Shown: positions 27,310 through 35,911 of the stretch, one piece after another
How the letters are laid out: every line of letters begins with the position of its first letter
Numbering within the stretch: position 1 is the stretch's first letter
Assembly (NCBI RefSeq): GCF_017104715.1
Contig: NZ_JAAGPI010000007.1
Coordinates: forward strand, 1-64,000
Direction of reading: 5' to 3'
Origin: Burkholderia sp. Ac-20365
GTDB taxonomy: Bacteria; Pseudomonadota; Gammaproteobacteria; Burkholderiales; Burkholderiaceae
DNA: 64,000 bases
Notes under the pieces: model-generated
Told to the model about the DNA's origin: nothing
The model's database searches: none
The model's input: only the letters and a program-made list of their open reading frames with translations
Position numbers and translations under genes: made by a program

Positions 27310-27945
27310 ATGAGAAGGACGAAGCAACAGGCGCTCGACACGCGGGCGAAGATCATCGACGCCGCCGAGCGGGTGTTCTTCGTGCGTGGCTTTGCGCGCG
27401 CGTCGCTGGAAGACATTGCGTCGGAGGCGGGCGTCACGCGCGGCGCGGTCTACGGCCACTTTCGCAACAAGGAGGCCGTGTTTCAGGCGATCTACGAATG
27501 CTCGGACATGCCGCTCGATCCGTTCGTCGTGCAGTCATGCGAGCACGATGCCGATCCGCTGCAGCATCTGCACGCGCAATTGCGCCAGCGTCTGCGCGAT
27601 GCGCTGAATCTGCGTCGCGCGCGGCGTCTGTACAGCATTGCGACGATGAAATGCGAAGTGACGGCGGAAACGGCGGCGTTCTATGAGCGTGTGTCGATGG
27701 CGGCGTTGCGGGCCGAAGCGCAAATCGATGCCGCTTTGCGAGCCGCGTCGCTACGCGGGCAATTGCCGCCGGATGTCGACACGCGCGCGGCCGCTGGTTT
27801 CATCCACGCCGCATTGACAGGCTTTCTGCACAAGCGTTTGTTGATGTCGGCGGATACACGCGCCGATCTGGAAGCCGAGCAGACACTGGCTTCGGCGTTG
27901 CGCTGCGTGGGCGCCGATCGCGCGTTCGAACCCGCCCGGGCGTGA
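27310..27945 (+). CDS. bpeR: TetR/AcrR family repressor of the adjacent efflux pump
   Basis: 211 aa. N-terminal TetR helix-turn-helix: TRAKIIDAAERVFFVRGFARASLEDIASEAGVTRGAVYGHFRNKEAVFQAIYE is the classic pattern, given here as residues about 10-62 and recognisable by the GVTRGAVYGHF recognition helix. The C-terminal half (TetR_C, AcrR-type) binds the inducing drug. It is transcribed divergently from the pump operon, the standard AcrR/BpeR arrangement, so it most likely represses that operon and itself. ATG 27310 is favoured over an upstream start because it places the HTH at the usual distance. Symbol by synteny, not by database match. Confidence 0.88.
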   Translation: MRRTKQQALDTRAKIIDAAERVFFVRGFARASLEDIASEAGVTRGAVYGHFRNKEAVFQAIYECSDMPLDPFVVQSCEHDADPLQHLHAQLRQRLRDALNLRRARRLYSIATMKCEVTAETAAFYERVSMAALRAEAQIDAALRAASLRGQLPPDVDTRAAAGFIHAALTGFLHKRLLMSADTRADLEAEQTLASALRCVGADRAFEPARA

Positions 27946-27978
27946 CCCCGCAGCCTTTCGCACGTTTGTTCTAAACGG

Positions 27979-28045
27979 TTAAGATTTGGTAAGACTTGCT
28001 AAGTCCCCAGAACCGGGGTCGCGTGGCGTTGCGCTATAGTCTTAC
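27979..28045 (+). promoter_or_regulatory. Direct-repeat region upstream of the ompR-like gene
   Basis: TTAAGATTTGG (27979-27989), TAAGACTTG (27990-27998) and TAAGTCCCC (28000-28008) form three imperfect direct repeats with a 10-11-bp period, as bound by OmpR-family dimers. An inverted copy GTCTTAC is at 28039-28045. This fits autoregulation of the two-component operon starting at 28120. Confidence 0.5.
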
Positions 28046-28119
28046 GCAGTCCCGATACCCGGCGGCAAGGACGCTGCCCCGCACCATGCGGCACAGCGCC
28101 GGCGCAGCCCCATCACATC

Positions 28120-28890
28120 ATGCCCGACACGCCCATCCAGGTGCTGCTGGTCGACGACGACGCCGACCTGCGCGACCTGCTTCGCAACTTCTTCCAGCAA
28201 CGCGGCATCGAATTTTCGGTGCTGCATGACGCCACGCATCTCGCGCGCAGACTCGAGCGCGAGCGGCCGTCCATCATCGTGCTCGATCTGATGATGCCCG
28301 GCGTCGACGGCCTCACCGCGCTCAAGCAGTTGCGCGCGAGCGGCGACACGATTCCCGTCGTCATGCTGACGGCGCGGGCCGACGGCGTCGACCGCGTGAT
28401 CGGCCTCGAACTCGGCGCGGACGATTATCTCGGCAAGCCGTTCATGCCGCAGGAATTGCTTGCGCGCATTCATGCCGTGCTGCGCCGCCACAAGCTGCAT
28501 CCTGAAGCGCCGCCCGCCGAGCATCGCGAGGCGCTCGTGTTCGGCCGCTTCCGGCTCGATTTCGCGTCGCGCACGCTGTTTTGCGACAACGAACCCGTCA
28601 AGCTGACGGGCAGCGAATATGCGCTGCTCGAAGTGTTTGCCCAGCATCCGATGGAAACGCTGTCGCGCACGCGCATTGTCGATCTGCTGCATGGACCCGA
28701 TTCGGAAGTGACGGAGCGCGGCATCGACGTGCCCGTGTGGCGACTGCGTCGTCTGCTCGAAGACGATCCCGCTGCGCCGCGCCGCATTCAGACGATGCGC
28801 GGCATCGGCTACATGTTCGTGCCCGGCGAAACGGGTGAAGGTGGTGAAGGTGGCGATGGCGGCGAAGACGACGACAGCGCATCGCAATGA
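28120..28890 (+). CDS. OmpR-family response regulator
   Basis: 256 aa. Receiver domain residues 1-120 with acidic pocket VDDD (11-14), phospho-acceptor Asp56 in VLDLMMPG, Thr84 and Lys106 in LGKPF. Winged-helix DNA-binding domain residues about 140-236 (LTGSEYALLEVFAQHP, ending RRIQTMRGIGYMF). A low-complexity Gly/Glu/Asp tail (about residues 238-256) follows the domain, unusual for OmpR proteins. The downstream sensor kinase gene overlaps by 4 nt (ATGA). Closest in style to OmpR; the target genes may include the adjacent efflux pump, given a shared sequence box. Confidence 0.92.
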   Translation: MPDTPIQVLLVDDDADLRDLLRNFFQQRGIEFSVLHDATHLARRLERERPSIIVLDLMMPGVDGLTALKQLRASGDTIPVVMLTARADGVDRVIGLELGADDYLGKPFMPQELLARIHAVLRRHKLHPEAPPAEHREALVFGRFRLDFASRTLFCDNEPVKLTGSEYALLEVFAQHPMETLSRTRIVDLLHGPDSEVTERGIDVPVWRLRRLLEDDPAAPRRIQTMRGIGYMFVPGETGEGGEGGDGGEDDDSASQ

Positions 28891-30140
28891 AAAACCCGTT
28901 CAATACGCTCTTCGGCCGTCTCGCAACGATGACGGTCGGCCTGATCGTGGCCGTGCATCTGATCTCGCTGACTCTCGTCGATCGCGAGCGCGGTCAGATC
29001 GACGCCGAGCATGCGCGCCGCGATGTGCTGCTGGCCGTGCAGGCAAAACACGACGGCGAGGCGGCCGCGCGGCATGTCGCGCAGACGCTGGGCATGGAAT
29101 ACATCGCCGAAGCCGACGTGGGCCGCTCGGGTTGTCCGAATGGGTGTGTGGGTTCGGATGCGCCATTCGAGCATGACCTGTTGCCGCGCATGCCACCCGA
29201 CAGCCGCGTCGTGTTCGATCCGCACACGGGCTCGCTGTGGATACGTTACGGCAACGAGCCGTACTGGCTGTTCATGCGCAATGCGAATCTGCCGGGCATG
29301 CGCTTTGTCGGTTCGTCGCTGGTGATGCTGGTGCTTGCCGTTTGCGCGGCGCTATTTGCCGCGTGGCAGTTCCAGCGTCCGTTGCACCGGCTCGCAGACG
29401 CGGCGCGCGAATTCAGGATCGGCAAGCGCGTGCCGCCCGTGCACGAAAGCGGGCCGGCCGAAATGCGCTCGCTGATCGGCGATTTCAACCAGATGATGCG
29501 TGAACTCGCGCAAGCCGAGCAGGAACGGGCGGTGATGCTCGCGGGTGTCGCACACGATCTGCGTGCGCCGATTACGCGCATGCAGGTGCGCGCTGACCTG
29601 TTACCCGACGCCGCGAATCGCAGCGGCTTTTTGCGCGATGCAGAGTCGTTATCGCGCATCGTCACGCAGTTTCTCGACTATGCGCGCGATACCGCCGATC
29701 CGTCGCCGCACGCGAATGTCGATGCGCATTGCCGCCGTCACTACGGCGATGGTCTCGATGACGAAGCGCTTGTGCGTCTGCATCTGAATGCGGGTGAAGG
29801 TTTCAATCTGCCGCTTGTGGATCTTGACCGGATTCTGTCGAATCTGATTGAGAACGCTATGAATTATGGCGAGCCGCCTGTCGAGATTTCCACTTCTGCT
29901 GCTAATGGTGTTTATACGCTTACCGTGCGTGATCATGGCGTGGGGATTCCGCGCGATCAGCTTGAACGTGCGTTGCAGCCTTTTACTCGGCTTGATCCGG
30001 CGCGTGGGGGTGATGCGCATTGCGGGCTTGGGCTTGCTATTGTGCGGAGGCTTACGCGGTATAACGGTGGGCAGTTTGAATGTGGTAATGCACCTGACGG
30101 TGGGTTTTGTGTGACGTTGACGTTTGGGGTTGGAAGTTAG
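28887..30140 (+). CDS. EnvZ-like sensor histidine kinase
   Basis: 417 aa inner-membrane kinase. TM1 at about residues 10-30, a short periplasmic loop (about 35-130) with two cysteines in GCPNGCVG, TM2 near VMLVLAVCAALFAAWQF, HAMP, then the H-box GVAHDLRAPITRM with phospho-His223. ATPase motifs: N-box NLIENAMNYG, G1 DHGVGIP, G2 CGLGLAIV. Partner of the overlapping response regulator. The last about 300 bp of the gene use T- and G-ending codons far more than the rest, running into a TTTTTG array and repeat copy 2. The protein sequence remains normal, so the gene is judged intact. Confidence 0.92.
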   Translation: MKNPFNTLFGRLATMTVGLIVAVHLISLTLVDRERGQIDAEHARRDVLLAVQAKHDGEAAARHVAQTLGMEYIAEADVGRSGCPNGCVGSDAPFEHDLLPRMPPDSRVVFDPHTGSLWIRYGNEPYWLFMRNANLPGMRFVGSSLVMLVLAVCAALFAAWQFQRPLHRLADAAREFRIGKRVPPVHESGPAEMRSLIGDFNQMMRELAQAEQERAVMLAGVAHDLRAPITRMQVRADLLPDAANRSGFLRDAESLSRIVTQFLDYARDTADPSPHANVDAHCRRHYGDGLDDEALVRLHLNAGEGFNLPLVDLDRILSNLIENAMNYGEPPVEISTSAANGVYTLTVRDHGVGIPRDQLERALQPFTRLDPARGGDAHCGLGLAIVRRLTRYNGGQFECGNAPDGGFCVTLTFGVGS

Positions 30141-30143
30141 TGG

Positions 30144-30180
30144 TTTTTTGCTTTTGTTTTTGTTTTTGTTTTTGTTTTTG
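30144..30180. repeat. TTTTTG short tandem repeat
   Basis: Five near-perfect G/T hexamers directly between the kinase stop codon and repeat copy 2. It is comparable to the CCAAAA-type array beside copy 1. Length variation by slippage would be expected. Confidence 0.85.
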
Positions 30181-30181
30181 C

Positions 30182-30831
30182 TGGCATCCGCGACTTGCCT
30201 TCGTGCTTCAAGCGTCGCCCCTGTGCGGGGCGGCACCTACTTTTCTTTGCCGCGGCAAAGAAAAGTAGGCAAAAGAAAGCCGCTGAACACCGCTAATCCT
30301 TGTTCCTGCCTGAGGGCTCCCAACGGGTCCTCTCCTTCACACGGCAACCTGCCTTTCACCGCCCGCTGCCAACGCTTCGAATTGGCTCATCACCCGCTTC
30401 ACACTCCCGCGTCGCCACACGCGCGATCGCATCGCCCACGTTCTATAGCGGCAAACTGTGTGTAGGCTGTCGCGGCTTATGCGCTCCACTCCGGACTGAA
30501 AAACACGATCGGTGTCGTAGAAACGCTGCCGGGTGAAGCACTACGACCTACACACAGTTTGCCACCTGGGCGGCCGCAACCATTCGCTGCCGCTTGCTGC
30601 GCTACGGGTGATTGACGCGGGTGAGGCGCTCATTCAAGGCGCTGGCAACGGGCATTGCATGGCAGATTGCCGTGTGAAGTGGAGGACCCGTTGGGGGCCC
30701 TCATGCGGAGGTCAAGAGCGGGCGGTGTTAGCCCGCTTTCTTTGCTTACTTTCTTTGCGGCGGCAAAGAAAGTAAGTGCCGCCCCGCACAGGGGCAACGC
30801 CTGAAGCACCGATAACAAAACGCGGATGCCA
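30182..30831. repeat. Large foldback (nested inverted) repeat, copy 2
   Basis: 650 bp bounded by TGGCATCCGCG (30182-30192) and CGCGGATGCCA (30821-30831). The core, CTGTGCGGGG to CCCCGCACAG, spans 30221-30791 (571 bp). It contains the perfect 34-bp palindrome at 30236-30269 and the 14+4+14 hairpin at 30745-30776. Reversed and complemented, it matches 1-610 across its length with scattered substitutions. Left and right arms are themselves diverged inverted copies, so either strand could fold into a hairpin of about 240 bp. No coding function is supported: open frames inside differ between copies only as the repeat differs. Confidence 0.92.
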
Positions 30832-30887
30832 ACGACGACAAAAGCAAACCACACCAGCGTCGCAGACAACCACAAACCCCCCATCTT

Positions 30888-31307
30888 TCACCGATGCGGC
30901 GCAAGCAAAATACTAGAAATCACCCCAGTCGCAATCGCTGCAAGCACAAAATCCCCATTAACCTGCACCCATTGATAGCCTGAAGGCGGCGGTTGAAGAT
31001 CATACCCACGCCAGTCATCGACAACATACTTCGGCCCGCGATAATCAGACGGCAAACGATCCCCACGATGCCAATCGCGATGCGGCACAGGACCACGCGA
31101 CGCCTCCGGTCGAACCGGACCGCCAGCATGTTGCGGCCCACCGCGTTCACCACCGGGACCGCCAGGTCCGCCCGGACCACCACGCTCTTCAGCATCCGGC
31201 CGATGCCCCGGCCCACCCTCATCACCCGGCCCGTATTGCGCGAACGCGTAACCTTGAGCAACAACACACGAAGCAGCCAGCAACAGAACAGATACGGCTT
31301 TTTTCAT
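30888..31307 (-). CDS. RcnB-like periplasmic protein with Gly/Pro-rich linker
   Basis: 139 aa. Signal peptide residues 1-23 (cleavage after YAFA). The mature N-terminus is a Gly/Pro/Glu/Arg low-complexity stretch (GGPGGPGGERGG) up to about residue 75. The C-terminal domain with DYRGPKYVVDDWRGYDLQPP, GYQWVQVNGDFVL and AIATGVI matches the RcnB (nickel/cobalt homeostasis) family, seen widely in Burkholderia as small periplasmic proteins. The metal role is not supported by clustered His/Cys here. GGGGAG lies 9 nt before ATG 31307. It stands alone between repeat copy 2 and the amidohydrolase operon. Confidence 0.8.
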   Translation of the reverse strand: MKKAVSVLLLAASCVVAQGYAFAQYGPGDEGGPGHRPDAEERGGPGGPGGPGGERGGPQHAGGPVRPEASRGPVPHRDWHRGDRLPSDYRGPKYVVDDWRGYDLQPPPSGYQWVQVNGDFVLAAIATGVISSILLAPHR

Positions 31308-31388
31308 CGAACACTCCCCAAACAAGGTGAGAGTGTTTTCCGGCTCAACGATTCAAACAGCGTCCTTACGGTGTCTTACTGGCAGCTT

Positions 31389-32558
31389 CTAAATCTGATC
31401 GACCGGCAGCGCGAGACGCGCCAGTTCCGCGAAATAACGCGCGCCCGTCAGAAGGATATCGTCGTTGAAATCGTAGGTTGCGTTGTGCAGCGGCACGCCG
31501 CCCTTTCCCGCCTGCTCGCCGTTACCGATAAATATAAAGTTGCCAGGCACCGCTTGCAGGAATGCGCCGAAGTCTTCGGAGATCATCATCGGCGGCACGT
31601 TGGCGTCGACGTTTTCAGTGCCTGCGATATTGCACGCCGCGTTCACTGCCACGTCGACGCATTGCGGAGAATTTACCGTCGGCGCGAACTCGTGCGTGTA
31701 TTCGAATGTGCAATCGGCACCGTGCGCATGACAGATGCCTTCGCTCACTTCACGCATCCGTGTTTCGAGCAGCGTCTGCACTTCGCGCGAATAGCTGCGC
31801 GTATCGCCTTTGATGATTACGTTCGATGGAATCACGTTGCGCAGACCATCGGTGATGAACTCGGTGCAGGAAACCACCGCCTGCAAGCCCGGATCGAGAT
31901 TGCGCGACACGATGGTCTGCAACGCCAGCACGATCTGCGATGCAATGACGATCGGATCAACGCCCATATGCGGACGCGCCGCATGCGTGCCGCGCCCCTT
32001 GATGTGAATGACGAAATTGTCTTCGCTCGCCATGATGCCGCCCGCGCGCGTCGCAAACGTGCCGGCGCGCATGCCTGGCATGTTGTGCGCACCGAAAATC
32101 GCGTCGACGGGAAAGCGCTCGAATAATCCATCGGCCATCATCGCTTTCGCACCACGTCCGTGCTCTTCGGCGGGTTGAAAAATGAAACGCACCGTGCCGT
32201 CGAAATCGCGTCGTTCAGCCAGCAGTCGCGCCGCGCCGAGAAGCATCGACATATGACCATCGTGTCCGCATGCGTGCATCTTGCCGGGCGTGCGCGATGC
32301 ATGCTCGCGCGCCGGCGCCTGCTCCGTGATGTTCAACGCATCCATGTCGGCACGCAGTCCGATCGTGCGCGTTCCGTGTCCGACTTTCAGGTTCGCGACC
32401 AGCCCCGTTCCGCCGATGCCGCGATGCACGTCGAGCCCTAACGTCGACAGAATGTTCGCCACATAGTCGGACGTATGGATCTCTTCGAAGCCAGTCTCGG
32501 GATACTGATGCAGATGCTGACGCCAGCTCTTCAGTTGGCCCTGCAGCGTGCTTTCCAT
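31389..32558 (-). CDS. M20 family amidohydrolase (hippurate hydrolase/N-acyl amino acid deacylase type)
   Basis: 389 aa. Cytosolic zinc amidohydrolase of the M20D family. Metal and catalytic motifs are present: MHACGHDGHMSMLLGA, FIFQPAEEHGRGA and, near the C-terminus, SEDFGAFLQ. The family releases amino acids from N-acyl or N-aroyl conjugates. It is encoded 36 nt after a diaminopropionate ammonia-lyase gene on the same strand, so it may free 2,3-diaminopropionate (or a related amino acid) from an N-acyl derivative; this is inference. ATG 32558 begins at the conserved N-terminus. Confidence 0.9.
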   Translation of the reverse strand: MESTLQGQLKSWRQHLHQYPETGFEEIHTSDYVANILSTLGLDVHRGIGGTGLVANLKVGHGTRTIGLRADMDALNITEQAPAREHASRTPGKMHACGHDGHMSMLLGAARLLAERRDFDGTVRFIFQPAEEHGRGAKAMMADGLFERFPVDAIFGAHNMPGMRAGTFATRAGGIMASEDNFVIHIKGRGTHAARPHMGVDPIVIASQIVLALQTIVSRNLDPGLQAVVSCTEFITDGLRNVIPSNVIIKGDTRSYSREVQTLLETRMREVSEGICHAHGADCTFEYTHEFAPTVNSPQCVDVAVNAACNIAGTENVDANVPPMMISEDFGAFLQAVPGNFIFIGNGEQAGKGGVPLHNATYDFNDDILLTGARYFAELARLALPVDQI

Positions 32559-32594
32559 ATCGGTTGTCCTTGTCGATCGGGTTCGGATGCGAAG

Positions 32595-33815
32595 TCAGCG
32601 CACGCAGCTTTGCAGCCACGCCTGCTGGCGCGCGGCCACGTGCTCTGCTGATTCGCCGACGAGTTGCGCATACGCGTGCGGCGCCGTTGCACCTTCCGTG
32701 TTGATAACGAGCACGCGCGACGTACGATCGAGGCCCACAGCGCGCGCGAGTTCGCTGTCGCGCATCAGCACGCAAAGGCCCGCAAATCCTGCTGCGCCCG
32801 ATTCGCCCGCGACGAGCGGCGCATCGTCGCCTTTAGCGCTTGCGAGACGGCGCATCGCATCGACTGCATCGTTGTCGTCGATCAGCATGAAGTCGTCGAT
32901 ACATTGCTCCAGGATTTTCCACGCGAGCGGCGATGCTTCTCCGCACGCCAGACCCGCCATCACGGAATCGACCGATCCTGTCGCACGCGTCGCGTGCCCG
33001 GCAATTGCGCTCTGATAAAGGCAATCCGCCTGACGCGGTTCGACGACGATAAAGCGCGGCCGTTGCGCGCCCATGTGCTCCCACAGATAGCTCGCAACGC
33101 CCGCCGCGAGACCGCCCACGCCACCCTGCAAAAAGACATGTGTGAACGCGTCGCCACGGCCGGATTGCTCGACGACTTCAGCCGCAATCGTGCCGTATCC
33201 CTGCATCACGTCGCGCGGAATCGCTTCGTATCCTTCGTACGACGTGTCGGACACAACGTGCCAGCCGTTGTTCTTCGCGAGTTGCGCCGCGTGTTCGACG
33301 GATTCGTCGTAGTTGCCCGCAATGCGAATGATGCGCGCGCCATAAGCAGCGATCGCCTGTTCGCGCTCGGCGCTGACGTTCGCGTGCAGCACGATCACAC
33401 AATGGCAACCGATGGCCTGCGCAGCGGCCGCGAGCGCCTTGCCGTGATTACCGTCCGTCGCGCTGATCACAGTGAGATTGACGAGCATGTCCGCATAGCG
33501 TCCGCCGATCAATGCGTTCGGCTCGATGTCGTGCGTATGCCATAGGCGCTTGATGAGACGCATCAATGCGATCGGCGCGCCCAGCGCCTTGAAGCTGCCA
33601 AGCGGCGAGCGAAACGACTCGTCCTTGACGCACAGACGCGCGATGCCTGCTTGCGAAGCCGCCTCGGGCAATTCCCACAACGGCGTGGCTTCACGGCTGA
33701 TGAGGTTCCAGCCCGACAGCCACGCCCGGCTTTCATCCGCCGATTCGACGTTGAGGACGGCCCGCAGCGCGTCCGGGTAAGCGGCGTGCACGGCACGAGG
33801 ATTGGCAATCAGCAT
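32595..33815 (-). CDS. dpaL: Diaminopropionate ammonia-lyase (PLP enzyme)
   Basis: 406 aa, the usual DpaL/YgeX length. Fold-type II PLP enzyme converting 2,3-diaminopropionate to pyruvate and ammonia. The PLP lysine is in FRSPLGSFKALGAP (Lys about 75), SATDGNHGKALA contacts the cofactor, and the phosphate-binding glycine loop is LQGGVGGLAAGVASYL. GESGAAGFAG and VLVINTEGAT near the end are family-typical. It is divergent from an Lrp/AsnC regulator gene 134 bp away, the common control arrangement for amino-acid catabolic genes. It forms an operon with the M20 amidohydrolase. Confidence 0.93.
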   Translation of the reverse strand: MLIANPRAVHAAYPDALRAVLNVESADESRAWLSGWNLISREATPLWELPEAASQAGIARLCVKDESFRSPLGSFKALGAPIALMRLIKRLWHTHDIEPNALIGGRYADMLVNLTVISATDGNHGKALAAAAQAIGCHCVIVLHANVSAEREQAIAAYGARIIRIAGNYDESVEHAAQLAKNNGWHVVSDTSYEGYEAIPRDVMQGYGTIAAEVVEQSGRGDAFTHVFLQGGVGGLAAGVASYLWEHMGAQRPRFIVVEPRQADCLYQSAIAGHATRATGSVDSVMAGLACGEASPLAWKILEQCIDDFMLIDDNDAVDAMRRLASAKGDDAPLVAGESGAAGFAGLCVLMRDSELARAVGLDRTSRVLVINTEGATAPHAYAQLVGESAEHVAARQQAWLQSCVR

Positions 33816-33949
33816 CCGTTGTAACTCCAGAAGTCGGACCTACCTAGTCCGTTGATGAAATGATATTGCGCAACACCGTCAATAAAGTCTCTTGTTTCAG
33901 CGGGTTCGTGCAAAAATATCTCTTCCATCACGGCTTCGACGCGAAAATC

Positions 33950-34429
33950 ATGGCGACCCAACTCGACAACTTCGATCGCAAACTTCTGATGGAAGTGCAA
34001 CGCGACGCACAGATTCCGCAAACCGAACTCGGCGCACGCGTGAATCTGTCGACGGCCGCCGTCAACCGCAGGCTTCGGCGTCTCGCGGATGAAGGCGTGA
34101 TCGACCGATACTCGGCCATCGTCGCGCCCGAGAAAGTGGATTACCCATTGACCATCGTTGCGAATGTCGAAGTCGAGAGCGAGCAGATCGATCTGTTAGA
34201 CGCGATGAAACGCACCTTCGCGCAATGTCCGCAGATCCAGCAGTGCTACTACGTCGCCGGCGAATGGGACTTCGTGCTGGTGATGACGGTGCGCAACATG
34301 GACCAGTACACCGAACTCACGCGCCAGCTTTTCTTTTCGAACAACAACGTCAAGCGCTTCAAGACGCTGGTGAGCATGAGCCGCGTGAAAGTGGGCCTCG
34401 GCGTACCGGTCGATATCGTCGACGAATGA
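33950..34429 (+). CDS. Lrp/AsnC family transcriptional regulator
   Basis: 159 aa, typical Lrp length. N-terminal HTH (DNFDRKLLMEVQRDAQIPQTELGARVNLSTAAVNRRLRRL pattern; recognition helix STAAVNRRLRRL) and a C-terminal RAM ligand-sensing domain ending VGLGVPVDI. Divergent from dpaL, so it probably senses diaminopropionate or a related amino acid and controls that operon. ATG 33950 is chosen over an upstream in-frame start at 33860, as it places the HTH at the usual position; the ribosome-binding site is weak. It ends 4 nt from the convergent binding-protein gene. Confidence 0.92.
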   Translation: MATQLDNFDRKLLMEVQRDAQIPQTELGARVNLSTAAVNRRLRRLADEGVIDRYSAIVAPEKVDYPLTIVANVEVESEQIDLLDAMKRTFAQCPQIQQCYYVAGEWDFVLVMTVRNMDQYTELTRQLFFSNNNVKRFKTLVSMSRVKVGLGVPVDIVDE

Positions 34430-34433
34430 TTGA

Positions 34434-35570
34434 TCAGCGAATTACGGACCGGTCGGTCCAATTCCCCTGATCGAACTGGCGCACGGTAATTGCGCCGTTG
34501 CGGATATCCCCTTTTTCGTCGAACTGGATCGGCCCCGTGACGCCATCGAGTTTCGCTGCGCGCAGCTTCGGCAGATAGGCCTTCGGATCGGTCGATCCCG
34601 CTGCCTGCATCGCGTTCGCCATCGCGATCACCGCGTCGTAAGCATACGGCGCGTAGAGCTGCACAGGCACGCCGAAACGCTGCTCGTAACGTTTGAAGAA
34701 CTCCGGCCCTTGCGGCATTTTCGGGGGCGGCACGCCTGCGAGCGTGCAATACGCGTCGCTGCTCATCGACGAACCCGCCAGCTTGATGAACTGCGGCGTG
34801 CACGCTTCATCGCCGGCAATGAACTTGACCTTCAGGCCGAGCTTTTGCATCTGCTGCACGAACGCCGCGGCCTGCGTGTCGCCGCCTGTGAACACGATGC
34901 CTTCCGGCTGATGGCTCTTGATGGTCGTGAGAATCGCCATCCAGTTGGTCGTCTTGTCGGTGCCGTATTCGCGCGCGACGACATTGCCGCCCGCTGCCTT
35001 GACCGCTTTTTCCACCTCGTCGGCAAGACCCTGTCCGTAGGCCGTGCGATCGTCGACGATCGCGACTTTCCGCGCGCCGAGATCGTGAACCATGTACGTG
35101 CCGATCACGGTGCCCTGTCTCACGTCGTTGGCGACCATGCGAAACACGTTCGTGAAGCCTTGCTGCGTGAGTTTCGGGTTGGTCGCGGATTCGGTGATCA
35201 TCGGCACGCCTGCATCCGAATAGATTTTCGACGCCGGTATCGACGTGCCCGAATTAGCGTGTCCGACGACGCCCGCCACGCCGTCGTCGATCAGCTTCTG
35301 CGCGACGGTGACCGCCGTTTTCGGATCGGCGGCATCGTCCTGCGAATCGAGGACGAACGTCACGCTTTGTCCGCCGATAAGCATCTTCCGCCTGTTCAGA
35401 TCTTCAATCGCGAGGCGCACGCCGTTTTCGTCGTCCTTGCCGATGTGCGACAGCTCGCCCGTCAGGGGCGAAACCTGTCCGATCTTCACGGTGAGATCCG
35501 CATGCGCCACGAGCGGCTGCAAGGCAAGCGCGGTGAGCGTCAGAAGCGATAGGAGTCGAAGTGTTTGCAT
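34434..35570 (-). CDS. Branched-chain amino acid-type ABC binding protein (LivJ/LivK family)
   Basis: 378 aa. Signal peptide 1-24 (cleavage after AHA). The mature protein has VKIGQVSPLTGELSHIGKDDENGVRLAIEDLN, the canonical start of LivJ-type periplasmic binding proteins, then GVVGHANSGTSIPASKIYSDAGVPMI and the second-lobe TGGDTQAAAFVQQM. No permease or ATPase genes of the Liv type are adjacent, so it is an orphan binding protein using a transporter encoded elsewhere or serving as a receptor. Its place next to the dpaL locus suggests an amino-acid ligand. Confidence 0.92.
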   Translation of the reverse strand: MQTLRLLSLLTLTALALQPLVAHADLTVKIGQVSPLTGELSHIGKDDENGVRLAIEDLNRRKMLIGGQSVTFVLDSQDDAADPKTAVTVAQKLIDDGVAGVVGHANSGTSIPASKIYSDAGVPMITESATNPKLTQQGFTNVFRMVANDVRQGTVIGTYMVHDLGARKVAIVDDRTAYGQGLADEVEKAVKAAGGNVVAREYGTDKTTNWMAILTTIKSHQPEGIVFTGGDTQAAAFVQQMQKLGLKVKFIAGDEACTPQFIKLAGSSMSSDAYCTLAGVPPPKMPQGPEFFKRYEQRFGVPVQLYAPYAYDAVIAMANAMQAAGSTDPKAYLPKLRAAKLDGVTGPIQFDEKGDIRNGAITVRQFDQGNWTDRSVIR

Positions 35571-35911
35571 GGTCGTCTGCTGAATGAGTGGGCTCGCGCT
35601 CGAAGATGGCCGTTTTCGCCATCCGTTCCGGCCTTGAGACGCGTCACAAGGCTGTATTCATCGTATTCGCGGGCTCCGATAGCCAAAATTGGCAGACAGG
35701 CCGTTGCCGCAAAATCCAGTCGATACAGCGAGCATTCGAGAGATTTTTTATCGCGTCGCCCGATTTCACCCTTTTGCGCCCGGATTTTCGCCCGGTCACC
35801 GCGGAAAGATGCCGCCTCATTCTTCGCTAATTCGCCGCGGATACGATGCACCTCATCCGAAAGTGCAGTCGTCAACCACCCGTCTAAAGAATTCGTCTGA
35901 AGGAGATCATC
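35571..35911. promoter_or_regulatory. Divergent intergenic region, no gene seen
   Basis: 341 bp between the Liv-type binding-protein gene and the DUF6622 gene. It should hold both promoters. Small dyads are seen: GATGGC-7 nt-GCCATC (35605-35623) and GCCAA-AA-TTGGC (35682-35693). Frames crossing it lack a credible start and domain content. Confidence 0.5.
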
